A DNA stretch of 64,000 bases from positions 2,418,001 to 2,482,000 of the forward strand of contig NZ_CP116805.1 in NCBI RefSeq assembly GCF_028463845.1. Direction: 5' to 3'. Shown one piece after another: positions 9,336 to 18,959 of the stretch. Position numbers and translations under genes: made by a program. The notes beneath the pieces were generated by a model that worked only from the letters and a program-made list of their open reading frames with translations, was not told where the DNA came from and ran no database searches. Position 1 is the first letter of the stretch, and each line of letters begins with the position of its first letter. The DNA is from Gimibacter soli (lineage in GTDB: Bacteria > Pseudomonadota > Alphaproteobacteria > Sphingomonadales > Kordiimonadaceae).

Positions 9336-9364
9336 AAGCCCGGTTCTTCGGAACCGGGCTTTTT
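9336..9364 (+). terminator. Rho-independent terminator after tRNA-Asn
   Basis: An 11-bp perfect stem AAGCCCGGTTC/GAACCGGGCTT with a TTCG tetraloop is followed by TTTT. It starts 9 bp past the tRNA. Confidence 0.88.
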
Positions 9365-9553
9365 CCGTAAGTGCCTTTTGAAATTGCGCGCAGTCCGCGT
9401 GATTTTTGCAACAGTCCCTGTATAAGTATTAAGATAGTGTTGCAGAATTGCCGCTTTCTGCCTTGTGAGTGCCGCATTTCATGGTTAACTCGTCTGGCGG
9501 GACAGCCCAGCATTGATCGGGCTGCCGTCACATCCTTTCAGGGAGATCATCTC

Positions 9554-10651
9554 ATGCGCTTTGCCCATTTCCCCACCCTTCTGGCAGGGCTTTCGATGGC
9601 CGCGATTGCGGCAACCACTGCTCACGCTGACGAAGGCGTCTATGCCGGTTTTGAACTCGGCGGCAGCTTCGCCGGTGAAAACGAATACCAGACCCCGAAC
9701 AGCGGGATGCGTATTTCCGACGAAAAGAACATCGGTTTCGTGACCGGTGCTTTCGTTGGTTACGACGATGGCGACAAGTGGCGTACCGAATTCAGCTATT
9801 CGTACCGCCGCAACACCCTTGAGTCGTTCGACATCCTGAACCCCGGCGCGATCCCCTTCGGGACCAACACGCGCGACGGTGGTTACCAGCGCTCGCACGC
9901 GCTGATGATCGGCGCGAAATACAATGTCGCCACCTTCGGTGACTGGAAAACCTACATCGGCGCAGGCCTTGGCCTCGCACGCCTCGAGCTTGATGCCTAT
10001 CATATCGGCAAGGTCAATGTGATCGACGAGTCCGATTGGGAAGTCGCCGGTCAGCTGAGCGCCGAAATGGTGAAGCCGATTTCCGACGATATGGAATTCA
10101 GCGCCGGCTACCGCTACTTCCGCTCGGCCAAGGCTGATTTCGCTTCTGTGGATGGCCCGGCAAGCTTCGGCTTCTCGGCCCACGAAGCCTTCGCCCGCCT
10201 GACCTGGAAGTTCGGCAAGAAAGCCGCGCCGAAGCCCGAGCCGATGCCCGAGCCGGCACCGATGCCCGAGCCGAAGCCTGAGCCCGCTCCGGCACCGGCG
10301 CCTGAACCGGCACCGCTTCCGGGTCCGTTCATGGTCTTCTTCGACTGGGATCAGGCCACCATCCGTGGTGACGCCGAGCCGATCATTGCTGCCGCTGCCA
10401 AGGCCTTCCTTGAGCGCGGTGCAGTCGAGATCGTCTCGAACGGCCACGCCGATACGTCGGGTGCCCTCACCTATAACGACAAGCTGTCGCTGAAGCGCGC
10501 CGAAGCCGTGAAAAACGCCCTCGTCGCCCGCGGTGTTCCGGCCGACAAGATCGACGTGAAATATTTCGGCGAACGCGCCCTGCTCGTTCAGACCGCCGAC
10601 AACGTCCGCGAGCCGCAAAACCGCCGCGTGGAAATTGTCCTCGGCGAATAA
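9554..10651 (+). CDS. OmpA-family outer membrane protein
   Basis: A 365-residue protein in three parts. A signal peptide ends near THAHA-D (about residue 24). An N-terminal eight-strand-type barrel (about 25-220) follows, with alternating aromatic strands such as VYAGFELGGSFAGE and WRTEFSYSYRRNTL. A Pro-rich hinge (about 222-256, repeats of PEPxP/APAP) leads to a C-terminal OmpA peptidoglycan-binding domain (about 257-365), with VFFDWDQATIRGDA, SNGHADTSG, RAEAVKNALVARGV and REPQNRRVEI. It would anchor the outer membrane to peptidoglycan. The start at ATG 9554 has GGGAGA upstream; the longer frame reading back to 9371 covers intergenic DNA. It is monocistronic with a strong terminator. Confidence 0.93.
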   Translation: MRFAHFPTLLAGLSMAAIAATTAHADEGVYAGFELGGSFAGENEYQTPNSGMRISDEKNIGFVTGAFVGYDDGDKWRTEFSYSYRRNTLESFDILNPGAIPFGTNTRDGGYQRSHALMIGAKYNVATFGDWKTYIGAGLGLARLELDAYHIGKVNVIDESDWEVAGQLSAEMVKPISDDMEFSAGYRYFRSAKADFASVDGPASFGFSAHEAFARLTWKFGKKAAPKPEPMPEPAPMPEPKPEPAPAPAPEPAPLPGPFMVFFDWDQATIRGDAEPIIAAAAKAFLERGAVEIVSNGHADTSGALTYNDKLSLKRAEAVKNALVARGVPADKIDVKYFGERALLVQTADNVREPQNRRVEIVLGE

Positions 10652-10672
10652 GCCGACACCATAGCGAATACG

Positions 10673-10707
10673 AAAAGGCCGGGATTTTCCCGGCCTTTTT
10701 CTTTTTT
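10673..10707 (+). terminator. Rho-independent terminator after the OmpA-family gene
   Basis: A 12-bp stem AAAAGGCCGGGA/TCCCGGCCTTTT with a three-base TTT loop is followed by TTTTTCTTTTTT. It lies about 20 bp past the stop codon. Confidence 0.9.
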
Positions 10708-10861
10708 CGCTGCCGCCATCTATGAAAATTCATAGTGGCATGGGCCTTGGTTTCGCATGTAGCATCGGTTGCAGTATGAAGCGGGTCGATTGTCGGCCGG
10801 TCGTCTTCATTCCTGTCCGGCATAGCCAGCTGGCCATGAATGCAGCATCGGAGCGAACTGT

Positions 10862-12130
10862 ATGAAGCGTTCCCTGAAATCCGCATGGCCACAACTGGCC
10901 CTTCTCCTGTCAGCGTCCGTCATCACGCCGATACCAGCCGAGGCGCAATCGTCAAACGGACCGCTTCCCACCTATCCAGCGTCACATCAGGGCCTTTATG
11001 ACAATCTGAACATCCTGAATACCGCGCCGATCCCGGCGCCGCCCGAGGATGCCCCTTCGAGCCCGTTTCTCGATATGCAGTGGGAAAGCCCCTTGGTGCA
11101 GGCCATGCTTGACCGCCCCATTGGCGTTTGTCAGGCGGACGCGAACCCGTATGCCCAACCGGTCGACAACCCGCGCGAAGCCGGGCTGACGAGCCCGCAG
11201 ACCGCGGGGCCCAGCCTCCTCCGGGGCCTGTTTTATCTGGCCTATGACTATTATGGCATGGGCCTCAATCACTATTTCATGCTGCGGCACGACGTGATGT
11301 ATGACCGCGAAAAGCTCGAAGCCGCCAAAAAGGCCATGGGCTATAAAGATCCACCCTTCGCGCCTGCCAAAACACAAGCAGTCCCTTATCCAAAGGACGG
11401 TCTTGCGCTGCAACCGGTGCCGCCCGGCAAAGGCAACATCGAGATACCCGAGGTCGTTCCCACCAAAAATGGCCCGGAGTGGAGCAGTTTCGGCACCAGG
11501 GTCAGTTTCCGTCACACCATCCTTGATCCCTTCGACCTTTCGCTGGTGGCCGACACGTTGGACGAATTTGTGCTGCGGCAGCTGGTGACGCCTGAAAATG
11601 CGCAGTCCGCAACAGCCCCGCTTGTGGTGCGGAATGTTCACGGCCCCAACCGCTTTGGCAGCTTCAAGGTCAAGTCAGGCCAGAATGTGCCGGTCGGGCT
11701 CAACCATCTCTCGCGCCTTTCTTACCCCGGCGTCGCTTACGCGTGCGACCGCAGCAGCGACGCTGCCTGCGACCGGCGGGGAGACACCGGCAATCCGGTG
11801 CCGATAACCGATCATGCCCATTATTCCTACGTCGGCGTCCACATGCCTCTCGAATATAGTTTCTGGCCTGCCAAAAACCGGATCAGCTTCCCGCCGCCTT
11901 CCGTGCTGCGGCTGGACACGCCCATGGTGTGCGCCCAGTGGCGCTGGGCACAGGAACGCAAGCATGCAGGGCAGGAAACCGAGGCCGACAAGCTTCTGGA
12001 AGCCCTGATGAAGCGCGCTAGGGTCGATGACCGTCGGGTGGTTGTGAAGCAGAACGCCAAATATCCCGGTGTCGCCCTCCACGAAGAACCGACCGACAAT
12101 TTCTGGATCATTCCGGGAAGGGGGCTTTGA
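10862..12130 (+). CDS. Unrecognised secreted protein, 422 aa
   Basis: I do not recognise a family. The protein has a signal peptide (basic MKRSLKSAW, hydrophobic core to about residue 22, cleavage after AEA). The mature part is rich in Pro, Asp and aromatic residues and has no further membrane segment. Notable features are a YLAYDYYGMGLNHYFMLRHDVMYD segment around residue 130, and a Cys-containing patch AYACDRSSDAACDRRGD near residue 295. A C-terminal MVCAQWRWAQERKHAGQETEADKLLEAL helix precedes the end. Only one base separates its stop from the next gene's ATG, so the two secreted proteins are surely co-expressed and probably act together in the periplasm or outside the cell. Confidence 0.75.
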   Translation: MKRSLKSAWPQLALLLSASVITPIPAEAQSSNGPLPTYPASHQGLYDNLNILNTAPIPAPPEDAPSSPFLDMQWESPLVQAMLDRPIGVCQADANPYAQPVDNPREAGLTSPQTAGPSLLRGLFYLAYDYYGMGLNHYFMLRHDVMYDREKLEAAKKAMGYKDPPFAPAKTQAVPYPKDGLALQPVPPGKGNIEIPEVVPTKNGPEWSSFGTRVSFRHTILDPFDLSLVADTLDEFVLRQLVTPENAQSATAPLVVRNVHGPNRFGSFKVKSGQNVPVGLNHLSRLSYPGVAYACDRSSDAACDRRGDTGNPVPITDHAHYSYVGVHMPLEYSFWPAKNRISFPPPSVLRLDTPMVCAQWRWAQERKHAGQETEADKLLEALMKRARVDDRRVVVKQNAKYPGVALHEEPTDNFWIIPGRGL

Positions 12131-12131
12131 C

Positions 12132-14102
12132 ATGATGAAGAACCATCTCCTGCGCACCGCTTTCATCGCCGCCTTCCTCGCCCTGCCGGGTGCCGCCAAC
12201 GCAGACAGCGGCATCAGCAAGTCAACTGCCCGTGCGCTTGATGAAATCTACAATACGCGGTACGGCGACCTGAAACCGTCCGACCAGAAGAAGGTGGATG
12301 CTGCCGTAGCAATCTGGACCGATAAACAACTGGCAGCCTTCAAGGCGCAACTTGAGGCCACCCCCTGCCTAATGCCCTATGTGAACCAGCCATCACGTCA
12401 GCTGCACGGTGACCCAGCCCCCACCCCGAAGGGCGAGGCGTGCGACGCGGGCCGGCGCACCCTTGGGGCCTTTAAATATGCCAAGTCCACCGAAGGCTAT
12501 GAAAGCATCTACGGCTCAAAAGGATTTCGAACCGGCAGCCAGCGCTTCATCAAGAAGAAGGATATCCGCAACCCCGACTGGCCGGGGAATTTCCCTGCGG
12601 TCCTGAAAGCTGTGGAAGCCCGACTGGCACCGCTTGCCAAACAAAGCTTCGAAAACTATTCCCCCTATGGCGGCGAGTTCAGTGCCGACATGCGCCATTA
12701 TGCGGCCAACTCCAGAACCAGCGTCAGGGGGACGGAGTATCTGCTGCGGGATGGGCGCACCATCCTTGGCGTGCAAAGCAAAGCCTATAAAAGCGACCGC
12801 CACTGTACGCGCGGCGAATGCGCAGGTGGCAACAATTACAGCCACGTCATTGCCTTCTATGTCTTTGATGTGCGGCGCGTGCCGATCATGAGCTATTGGG
12901 GGCGGACTATCGACACCAGCCTCCATCAGGAGCGCCACTTCAGCGCCTTTTTCGATGCACCCTATCACCATTATCTGCGCCAGTGGGAAGGCGTGTCGAT
13001 CACGGACAAAACGCCGCGGCGCGATGGCGGCAGCCCGTTGCTGATCGGCCGGCGTGCCGATCCGCGACTGCTGGACCCGGCGTATGTGAAAGCAATCGAA
13101 CTTGAGCCGGAACTTGAGCAGCTTGGCCGACACCTTGCCCAGATCCGTTGGGCGCGGATCGGGTTCGTCAACGACAATATGACCCGCCGTGGCAATCAGG
13201 CCGCCTCACAAGCCAACTCGACGGCCGACCAGCTGAACGCCAGTATCGCGCGCGACTGGAAGCGCGATCAGGCCGAATGGCGGGCCAGCATGGGGATTGG
13301 CGAGAATGACAACCCGATCGCAGCCGGGATCGTTGCGGGGATCAACAGCGCCGCCCAGCAGCAAGCCTTCTGGAACGCACGGGCAGCCGAAGCCCAGTCG
13401 CGCTACTTCATGGCGCAATATGGCTGTCAGGCCGGCTATTGTGCCGGTGGCGGCGGTCACGGCAGGCATCATGGCGACCGTGACAGGGACCGGGATCACG
13501 ACGACGATAGGCGTGGTCACGACCGCGGCCGCAACGAAGATCGCAGCGAAGGAACCCAAGCCAGCAAGCAGCAGGCATCCGGTTCCTCCTCGTCTGGCAA
13601 CGGCTCAAGCTCCGGCAATGGCGCACGGCTGACGCAGGAGCGCGGTGCCGCGCCTGCCCCCATTACAGGCTCGTCATCCTCTGCACCTTCCACGCCGCCC
13701 GCCGCAGAACAGGCACCAACCCTACGGACCGAACTTATCGGCACGGAACCCGCGTTCGGCGGCACACAGGCGATGGCTTGTGCGGCGGCGAAACGGCTAC
13801 CGCCGAAACGCAGCACGCCCGGCAACAGTAGCCTGCAGTTCACCGGTAAAATCATGGAAGAATGTGGCTGTCAGGACAGCACACGGGGCATCAACGAGAA
13901 TATCGCCCGTAACCGGCGCATCATCGCGAAACGGCAGGAGGAACTGGCCAATACGCAGAATGACGCCTACCGCCGGCAAGCCGAACTCAGCATCCAGCAT
14001 GCCGAGGGTGAAATTGCCGAGCTTGAGGAACAGCTTCGCACAAAGGCATGGCGGTGCACCGCCACGCACGAGGCGAAGGTTTCATCGTCTAACGTTAGGT
14101 GA
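12132..14102 (+). CDS. Unrecognised secreted protein with His/Asp/Arg-rich segment, 656 aa
   Basis: No family is recognised. The signal peptide MMKNHLLRTAFIAAFLALPG has cleavage near ANA. Residues 25-430 look globular and include a YSHVIAFYVFDVRRVPIMSYWGR strand pair and a Cys-containing RHCTRGECAGG loop. Residues about 435-475 form a low-complexity patch of Gly, His, Asp and Arg (GHGRHHGDRDRDRDHDDD), suited to metal binding or disorder. It is followed by a Ser/Gly-rich stretch to about 505. The C-terminus has a CGC cysteine pair, then a long coiled coil (INENIARNRRIIAKRQEELA onward) and a last cysteine. The start is ATG 12132, one base after the preceding stop. The frame is open further upstream, but there it overlaps the previous gene. 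Confidence 0.72.
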   Translation: MMKNHLLRTAFIAAFLALPGAANADSGISKSTARALDEIYNTRYGDLKPSDQKKVDAAVAIWTDKQLAAFKAQLEATPCLMPYVNQPSRQLHGDPAPTPKGEACDAGRRTLGAFKYAKSTEGYESIYGSKGFRTGSQRFIKKKDIRNPDWPGNFPAVLKAVEARLAPLAKQSFENYSPYGGEFSADMRHYAANSRTSVRGTEYLLRDGRTILGVQSKAYKSDRHCTRGECAGGNNYSHVIAFYVFDVRRVPIMSYWGRTIDTSLHQERHFSAFFDAPYHHYLRQWEGVSITDKTPRRDGGSPLLIGRRADPRLLDPAYVKAIELEPELEQLGRHLAQIRWARIGFVNDNMTRRGNQAASQANSTADQLNASIARDWKRDQAEWRASMGIGENDNPIAAGIVAGINSAAQQQAFWNARAAEAQSRYFMAQYGCQAGYCAGGGGHGRHHGDRDRDRDHDDDRRGHDRGRNEDRSEGTQASKQQASGSSSSGNGSSSGNGARLTQERGAAPAPITGSSSSAPSTPPAAEQAPTLRTELIGTEPAFGGTQAMACAAAKRLPPKRSTPGNSSLQFTGKIMEECGCQDSTRGINENIARNRRIIAKRQEELANTQNDAYRRQAELSIQHAEGEIAELEEQLRTKAWRCTATHEAKVSSSNVR

Positions 14103-14103
14103 A

Positions 14104-14619
14104 TTAGCGCCCGGTCGGCGTCGTGGCGCTTGCCACGGCGGTGGCAGGGCAGGCTTTACCGATGCGCTGGTAGCTGACAGGCATGAGATCGAGAAGCGGC
14201 AGGGCTTCGCGCGCCGAACCGCCTTCAAGCGATGCGACCTTCAGCATCTCGCCGCAAAAATCGGCGACTTCCCAGCTACCCAGGGAAATCAGGTTGGCCT
14301 GCGCTACCAGATAGCTGTCGATCGTGGTGCGGCCATCGCGCTTCAGGAAACCGCTGAGGGTGCGATAATTGTCGGTGAATTCGGCGCGGTGATTGGTCAC
14401 GAAGCCATTATAGAATTCAGCGAGCGCCTTGGTATGCGAATGGCGGCACTGCAGGGCGGCCACCATGAACTGGGTCTGCACAAAGCGGATCTTGTCGGCG
14501 CGTTCTTCCTTGGGATTCAGGCACGACTGCCCGCCCGCGATTGCCGGTGCTGCCGTCATCATGGCTGCTACCGCCGTCGCCAACGCGGCCTTCGCCGCCC
14601 GATACGCAAACTGTTTCAT
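14104..14619 (-). CDS. Conserved small secreted protein of unknown function, 171 aa
   Basis: A short exported protein beginning MKQFAYRAAKAALATAVAAMM, with a signal peptide ending near AIA. I chose ATG 14619 over the longer frame because the signal peptide starts there. The mature part contains three cysteines (QSCLNPKEERADKIRF, ALQCRHSH, DFCGEML) and a helical ALAEFYNGFVTNHRAEFTDNYRTLSGFLKRD stretch. The general look resembles small alphaproteobacterial periplasmic proteins of unknown role. It converges with the 656-residue gene, with one base between the stops. No function can be assigned. Confidence 0.7.
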   Translation of the reverse strand: MKQFAYRAAKAALATAVAAMMTAAPAIAGGQSCLNPKEERADKIRFVQTQFMVAALQCRHSHTKALAEFYNGFVTNHRAEFTDNYRTLSGFLKRDGRTTIDSYLVAQANLISLGSWEVADFCGEMLKVASLEGGSAREALPLLDLMPVSYQRIGKACPATAVASATTPTGR

Positions 14620-14819
14620 GGATTCCGCCCCTGCCTGAGCCTTATTGCTGCCTGAAAGCAAGCCTGCCCTTAGAGTGTTAATGATATCTTAAGGGCACAA
14701 TTAACAGCAAGTTCGAACTGACGATGCGGTGAAATCCGGCAGATTCTTCGGCGCCCACCTTGCCAAACTGCCAAAAATCCTTAGGGTCGCCGGAATAACA
14801 AATTTACGGGGGAATTGAC

Positions 14820-16130
14820 GTGACAGCCACAGAACCGACGGTACAGACAGGCGAGCCGATGCATCGCCAGCTCTGGTTCCGCGTGCTGGCCGGGCTTGTG
14901 CTTGGAGGGTTTGTCGGCACTTTGATGGGACCAGATCTCGGCCTGATGGATCAGGGGATCGCCTTGCAGATCGGCGAATGGCTGGCCCTGCCCGGCCGCC
15001 TGTTCCTGACCCTTCTCAAATTCATCGTCATCCCGCTCGTGATATCGAGCGTGATGCTCGGCATTTGCGACGGCAACGACATCAGGGCCATTCGCACGCT
15101 TGGCAGCGGCCTTGTCTATTTCGTCATCACCACGACGATTGCCATCATCATCGGCTTCACCATCACCGGCCTTATCCAGCCGGGCTCGCAGATCGACAGC
15201 AGCCAGCTTGGCGCTGTTGTGCGGCCTGACATCGTTGCCCCGAATGTGGGTGGCGGCTCGATCCCTTCCACGATTGTCAGTGCGATCCCGACAAACCTTG
15301 TCGAGCATATGGTCAAATCCGACATGCTGCAGGTGGTGATTGCCGCCGTCATCTTCGGCCTTGCTCTCCTGAAAATGCCGAATATCGAAGGCCGCCCGAT
15401 TGTCGACCTGATGCGTTCCACGCAGCAGGTCTGCATGACCATCGTGATGTGGCTGATGAAATTCGCCCCCGTTGTGGTGTTCGGCCTGATCGCCAATACG
15501 GTGATCACCATGGGCTTTGGCGCCATCAGCGCGGTTTCGCTATTCTTCCTGACCGTGATCCTTGGCCTTCTCGCCATGATCGCCGTCTATATGTTCCTCG
15601 TGTCCGTCGTTGGTGGCCGTAATCCCGTTACCTTCATCCGTGACTGCCGCGATGTGATGGTGCTTGCCTTCTCCACCTCGTCGTCGTCGGCCACCATGCC
15701 GGTGACGCTGCGGACAGTGGAAGAAGTCCACAAGATCCGCCCGACTGTCGGCCGCCTGGTCATTCCGCTTGGCACCACGATCAATATGGACGGCACCGCC
15801 ATCTATCAGGCGATTGCCGCCCTTTTCATCGCGCAGGCCTACGGTATCGATCTCACCACCTTCCAGATGGTGTCGATCATCGTGCTGTCGATCGCGGGCT
15901 CCATCGGCACGCCGGGCATTCCGTCGGCGGGTATCCCGATCCTTGCCGCCATTCTGGAAAGCCAGAATATTCCAGTGGAAGGGATCGCGCTGATCCTGGG
16001 CGTTGACCGCCTGCTGGACATGAGCCGTACAGTTATCAACGTTGTGGGCGACATGACGGCAGCCGCCGTGCTCGACCGCCTGTTCGGCCACAAGATGGAA
16101 GGCGATGCCGCGCCCGACAATCCCGCCTGA
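14820..16130 (+). CDS. Dicarboxylate/amino acid:cation symporter (DAACS family)
   Basis: A 436-residue multi-pass inner-membrane transporter of the glutamate/aspartate/C4-dicarboxylate symporter family (GltP/DctA-like). The re-entrant hairpin 1 serine motif is present as [13 protein letters not shown] (around residue 285). The family signature [20 protein letters not shown] follows in the transmembrane-7 region (around residue 320). Hairpin 2 is [20 protein letters not shown]. The C-terminal [20 protein letters not shown] segment carries the substrate-binding Asp and Arg of TM8. It starts at GTG 14820 with GGGGGAA upstream. The gene is transcribed alone. Which amino or dicarboxylic acid it carries is not determinable here. 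Confidence 0.92.
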   Translation: MTATEPTVQTGEPMHRQLWFRVLAGLVLGGFVGTLMGPDLGLMDQGIALQIGEWLALPGRLFLTLLKFIVIPLVISSVMLGICDGNDIRAIRTLGSGLVYFVITTTIAIIIGFTITGLIQPGSQIDSSQLGAVVRPDIVAPNVGGGSIPSTIVSAIPTNLVEHMVKSDMLQVVIAAVIFGLALLKMPNIEGRPIVDLMRSTQQVCMTIVMWLMKFAPVVVFGLIANTVITMGFGAISAVSLFFLTVILGLLAMIAVYMFLVSVVGGRNPVTFIRDCRDVMVLAFSTSSSSATMPVTLRTVEEVHKIRPTVGRLVIPLGTTINMDGTAIYQAIAALFIAQAYGIDLTTFQMVSIIVLSIAGSIGTPGIPSAGIPILAAILESQNIPVEGIALILGVDRLLDMSRTVINVVGDMTAAAVLDRLFGHKMEGDAAPDNPA

Positions 16131-16164
16131 GGCACAAACTTGCCTTTTGGCTTATCATTCGCGG

Positions 16165-16197
16165 CGCCGGGTGCTATATGCCCCGGCGTTTCGCTTT
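16165..16197 (+). terminator. Possible terminator after the DAACS symporter
   Basis: A 7-bp GC stem CGCCGGG/CCCGGCG (16165-16171 and 16182-16188) is followed by TTTCGCTTT. The T tract is imperfect. It lies between the symporter gene and queC. Confidence 0.4.
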
Positions 16198-16239
16198 ATG
16201 TTAGTGTTTGAAGTCAGCCTGCGGAAAGGATGCACACCC

Positions 16240-16944
16240 ATGACCGAGAAGAAAAAAGCCGTCGTTCTCCTCTCCGGTGGGCTCGATTCCGCGACGGTTG
16301 TCGCCATGGCGCAGGCGGATGGCTTTGACGTGCATGCCCTGTCGTTCCGCTATGGCCAGCGCCACAGCGTTGAGCTTGATGCCGCTGAACGCGTCGCCCG
16401 CCAGCTCGGGGTAAAGGAACACAAGATCGCGACGCTCGACCTGCGCCTGTTCGGCGGCAGTGCGCTGACCGCCGATATCGATGTGCCGAAGGACCGCGAC
16501 GAAAGCGCCATGACCGCTGACATCCCGGTCACCTACGTGCCGGCGCGCAACACGATCTTCCTGTCGTTCGCCCTCGCCTATGCTGAAACAGCCGGTGCTC
16601 GCGACATTTTCATCGGCGTCAATGCGCTTGATTATTCAGGCTACCCGGATTGCCGCCCGGACTATATCGCGGCTTATGAGAAGATGGCGAACCTCGCCAC
16701 ACGGGTCGGCGTGTCTGATACCGAGCACCCGTTGCATATCCAGACCCCGCTCATCGACCTGACGAAAGCCCAGATCATCGCCGCCGGCACCAAGCTTGGC
16801 GTGGACTATAGCCTGACCATCAGCTGCTATGACCCCGACCCCGCCGGCCATGCCTGCGGCCACTGCGACAGCTGTCTTCTGCGGAAGAAAGGTTTCCGCG
16901 AAGCCGGGATCGACGACCCGACCCCTTACCAGCAAGGGGCGTGA
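16240..16944 (+). CDS. queC: 7-cyano-7-deazaguanine (preQ0) synthase QueC
   Basis: A 234-residue ATP-dependent enzyme that converts 7-carboxy-7-deazaguanine to preQ0 in queuosine biosynthesis. The PP-loop [13 protein letters not shown] lies at residues 7-19, and [11 protein letters not shown] and [11 protein letters not shown] follow as expected. [17 protein letters not shown] is diagnostic of QueC. The C-terminal zinc-binding cysteines are SCYDPD and CGHCDSC. The ATG at 16240 is preceded by GGAAAGGA. The reading frame is open upstream to 16105, but that part overlaps the symporter gene. The last four bases overlap the queE start, so the two are translationally coupled. No preQ1-type riboswitch is evident upstream. 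Confidence 0.96.
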   Translation: MTEKKKAVVLLSGGLDSATVVAMAQADGFDVHALSFRYGQRHSVELDAAERVARQLGVKEHKIATLDLRLFGGSALTADIDVPKDRDESAMTADIPVTYVPARNTIFLSFALAYAETAGARDIFIGVNALDYSGYPDCRPDYIAAYEKMANLATRVGVSDTEHPLHIQTPLIDLTKAQIIAAGTKLGVDYSLTISCYDPDPAGHACGHCDSCLLRKKGFREAGIDDPTPYQQGA

Positions 16945-17588
16945 ACGTGGCCAAGGTCTATACGGTCAAGGAAATCTTCTACACACTGCAAGGCGAAGGC
17001 GGCAATGCCGGGCGTCCCGCCGTGTTCTGTCGTTTCTCAGGCTGCAACCTGTGGACCGGCCGTGAAGAAGACCGCGCTGAGGCCATCTGCCAGTTCTGCG
17101 ATACCGATTTCATCGGCACCGACGGCGAAGGCGGCGGCAAGTTCCGCAGCCCCGAAGCGCTCGCTGACGCTGTGAAGACGGCATGGACCGGAGGCCCCGG
17201 CGGTGTGCCGCTGGTGGTCTGCACGGGCGGCGAACCGCTCCTGCAGCTGGATACGCCGATGATCGATGCCTTTCACGCAGCAGGCTTTGAAATCGCGGTG
17301 GAAACCAACGGGACGATCGAGCCGCCTGCCGGGATCGACTGGCTGTGCGTCAGCCCCAAGATCGGTTCTGAAATGGTCGTGAGAGGCGGGCAGGAACTGA
17401 AGCTCGTCTATCCGCAAAAAGGCGGTGATCCGGCCCAGTTCGAGCATCTTGCGTTCGAACGATTTTACCTGCAGCCGATGGATGGTCCCGAGGCCCTTGA
17501 AAATACCACATTAAGTGTGGACTATTGCAGACGCCACCCCAAGTGGCACCTTAGCCTTCAGACACACAAATATCTCGGGATTCCATAA
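16941..17588 (+). CDS. queE: 7-carboxy-7-deazaguanine synthase QueE
   Basis: A 215-residue radical-SAM enzyme that forms 7-carboxy-7-deazaguanine from 6-carboxy-tetrahydropterin. It has the QueE N-terminus [20 protein letters not shown], then [11 protein letters not shown] and CQFCDTDF. The three cluster-binding cysteines follow the extended C-x14-C-x2-C spacing typical of QueE rather than CxxxCxx[21 protein letters not shown] and [10 protein letters not shown] are the usual SAM and substrate motifs. It starts at GTG 16941, overlapping the queC stop. A 6-pyruvoyl tetrahydropterin synthase homologue (queD) is not in this window. Confidence 0.96.
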   Translation: MNVAKVYTVKEIFYTLQGEGGNAGRPAVFCRFSGCNLWTGREEDRAEAICQFCDTDFIGTDGEGGGKFRSPEALADAVKTAWTGGPGGVPLVVCTGGEPLLQLDTPMIDAFHAAGFEIAVETNGTIEPPAGIDWLCVSPKIGSEMVVRGGQELKLVYPQKGGDPAQFEHLAFERFYLQPMDGPEALENTTLSVDYCRRHPKWHLSLQTHKYLGIP

Positions 17589-18253
17589 TGCAGAACGAGC
17601 CGGTCGAACATTTGCCCCATGCCCCAGGCGATGAAGAGGCAGATGCCGGCATCTCTCCCTGGATCATCGGCGGCATTGGCGCCGCCCTTGTGTTTTCGCT
17701 CGGCCTCTTTTTCATGGGCGGCGAAGATACGGGCGAACCCAGCTATGATGCCGAAGCCGATGTCGCCGCCCTCACCGCCGTCGCCGAAGGCTTTGCCGAA
17801 GACTGCCTGAACACGGCGCCAGCCGACCTTGGCATGCGGATCAACGCTGAACCCCGTGATTACGCCCAGATGCGCGGCGCGGGCCGGCCCGGCGAAACCC
17901 GCTACCGTCATCTGTCGCTTGAGCGGCAATCCGGACTGGATGTCACGATGCGTATCGCCCCCGGCTTCTGGTGTGGCATGGCGGCGGGGCCTGATATGGC
18001 GCACCATTATGATGAATGGCGCGATGCGGTGCTGCAGGCGGTGCGCGGCTACCAGCCGGTAAAAATCGGCGAGCAGACCACCGCTTTCGGTTCATTCGAA
18101 GAATATGACCTCGGCCGCCGCCAGAACTGGCGCCTGCGCATCTTCGACGGCCGCAATGAAACCGCCCAGTTCGTCAGCGCGCGGGTCTTTGCCTATGACC
18201 CGGCGACGCAGGAACCGCGCGAGCCGCTCGCCGAGGTCACGAAAGAGAATTAA
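17588..18253 (+). CDS. Unrecognised single-pass membrane protein in the queuosine set, 221 aa
   Basis: The start ATG shares one base with the queE stop (TAATG), so translation is coupled. The protein has a Glu/Asp-rich N-terminus, then one transmembrane helix (about residues 24-43, [21 protein letters not shown]). A predicted periplasmic domain follows, containing two cysteines (EDCLNTAP and FWCGMAAG). The soluble part includes [22 protein letters not shown] and a C-terminal [27 protein letters not shown] do not know a family. Its position between queE and queF could mean a role connected with deazaguanine metabolism, but membrane topology makes that unlikely. The 3' end overlaps convergent queF by four bases. 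Confidence 0.7.
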   Translation: MQNEPVEHLPHAPGDEEADAGISPWIIGGIGAALVFSLGLFFMGGEDTGEPSYDAEADVAALTAVAEGFAEDCLNTAPADLGMRINAEPRDYAQMRGAGRPGETRYRHLSLERQSGLDVTMRIAPGFWCGMAAGPDMAHHYDEWRDAVLQAVRGYQPVKIGEQTTAFGSFEEYDLGRRQNWRLRIFDGRNETAQFVSARVFAYDPATQEPREPLAEVTKEN

Positions 18254-18714
18254 CCCCGGCCGCGATAGGGCGCCACGCCCTGATCGGGCAGCCAGACGCC
18301 TTCAGGCAGCTTGCCCTTCTGCACAAACACATCGATCGGGATGCCGCCGCGCGGATACCAGTAGCCGCCGAAGCGCAACCATTTCGGCTTCATTTCCTCG
18401 AACAGACGTTCGGCGATGCCCACGGTGCAATCCTCATGGAATGCCCGGTGGTTGCGGAAGGACTGCAGGAACAGCTTCAGCGACTTGCTTTCGACAAGCG
18501 TTTCACCCGGTACATAATCCAGCACCAGATGCGCAAAATCGGGCTGGCCGGTCACCGGGCAGAGGCTCGTGAACTCGGGGCACGTGAAGCGCACCAGATA
18601 ATCGGTGTTCGGGCGCGGGTTCGGCACATATTCGAGGACGGCTTCCTCGGGCGTTTGCGGAGTCGCCGACTTGCCGCCAAGCTGGCTCAGGCCTTCATAG
18701 ATATTCTGCGACAT
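18250..18714 (-). CDS. queF: NADPH-dependent preQ0 reductase QueF (type I)
   Basis: A 154-residue unimodular nitrile reductase that turns preQ0 into preQ1. The catalytic cysteine is Cys52 in [14 protein letters not shown], with the acid Asp59 seven residues later. The NADPH-binding [16 protein letters not shown] motif follows at about residues 75-90, and the C-terminal RGGIPIDVF completes the family pattern. Length fits the short YkvM-type QueF and not the two-domain form. It is convergent to queC-queE and the unknown membrane gene, so it has its own promoter despite the shared pathway. Confidence 0.96.
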   Translation of the reverse strand: MSQNIYEGLSQLGGKSATPQTPEEAVLEYVPNPRPNTDYLVRFTCPEFTSLCPVTGQPDFAHLVLDYVPGETLVESKSLKLFLQSFRNHRAFHEDCTVGIAERLFEEMKPKWLRFGGYWYPRGGIPIDVFVQKGKLPEGVWLPDQGVAPYRGRG

Positions 18715-18959
18715 CGCGTGTCTCCTTCAAAAATTCCAGACTTCCATACGCCTTGCAGCGCCGCCTGTCAAAGCGCGAAACGGCAGCCATTCCAAAGCCT
18801 TGTACGACCCTTTTCATGCGACACAAAGTTGCGCCATGTTAGGGTTTTGTGAACTTTTTGTTCAGTCGATGTTAAGGCCAAAGCGCTATAGTCAAGTCAT
18901 CGGATCAAGAAATGATCCCCGGCAGATCGTAGTCGAAAGTAGCCGGAAAGGAGAAGAAA

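Noticed and set aside
16131-16239. Possible preQ1 riboswitch ahead of queC
   Set aside because: I looked for the preQ1-I and preQ1-II layouts and saw only a GC hairpin that fits a terminator of the upstream gene.
18781-18959. Sigma-32-type promoter ahead of hspQ
   Set aside because: A TATAGT lies at 18887 but no -35 element is correctly spaced, so I do not list one.
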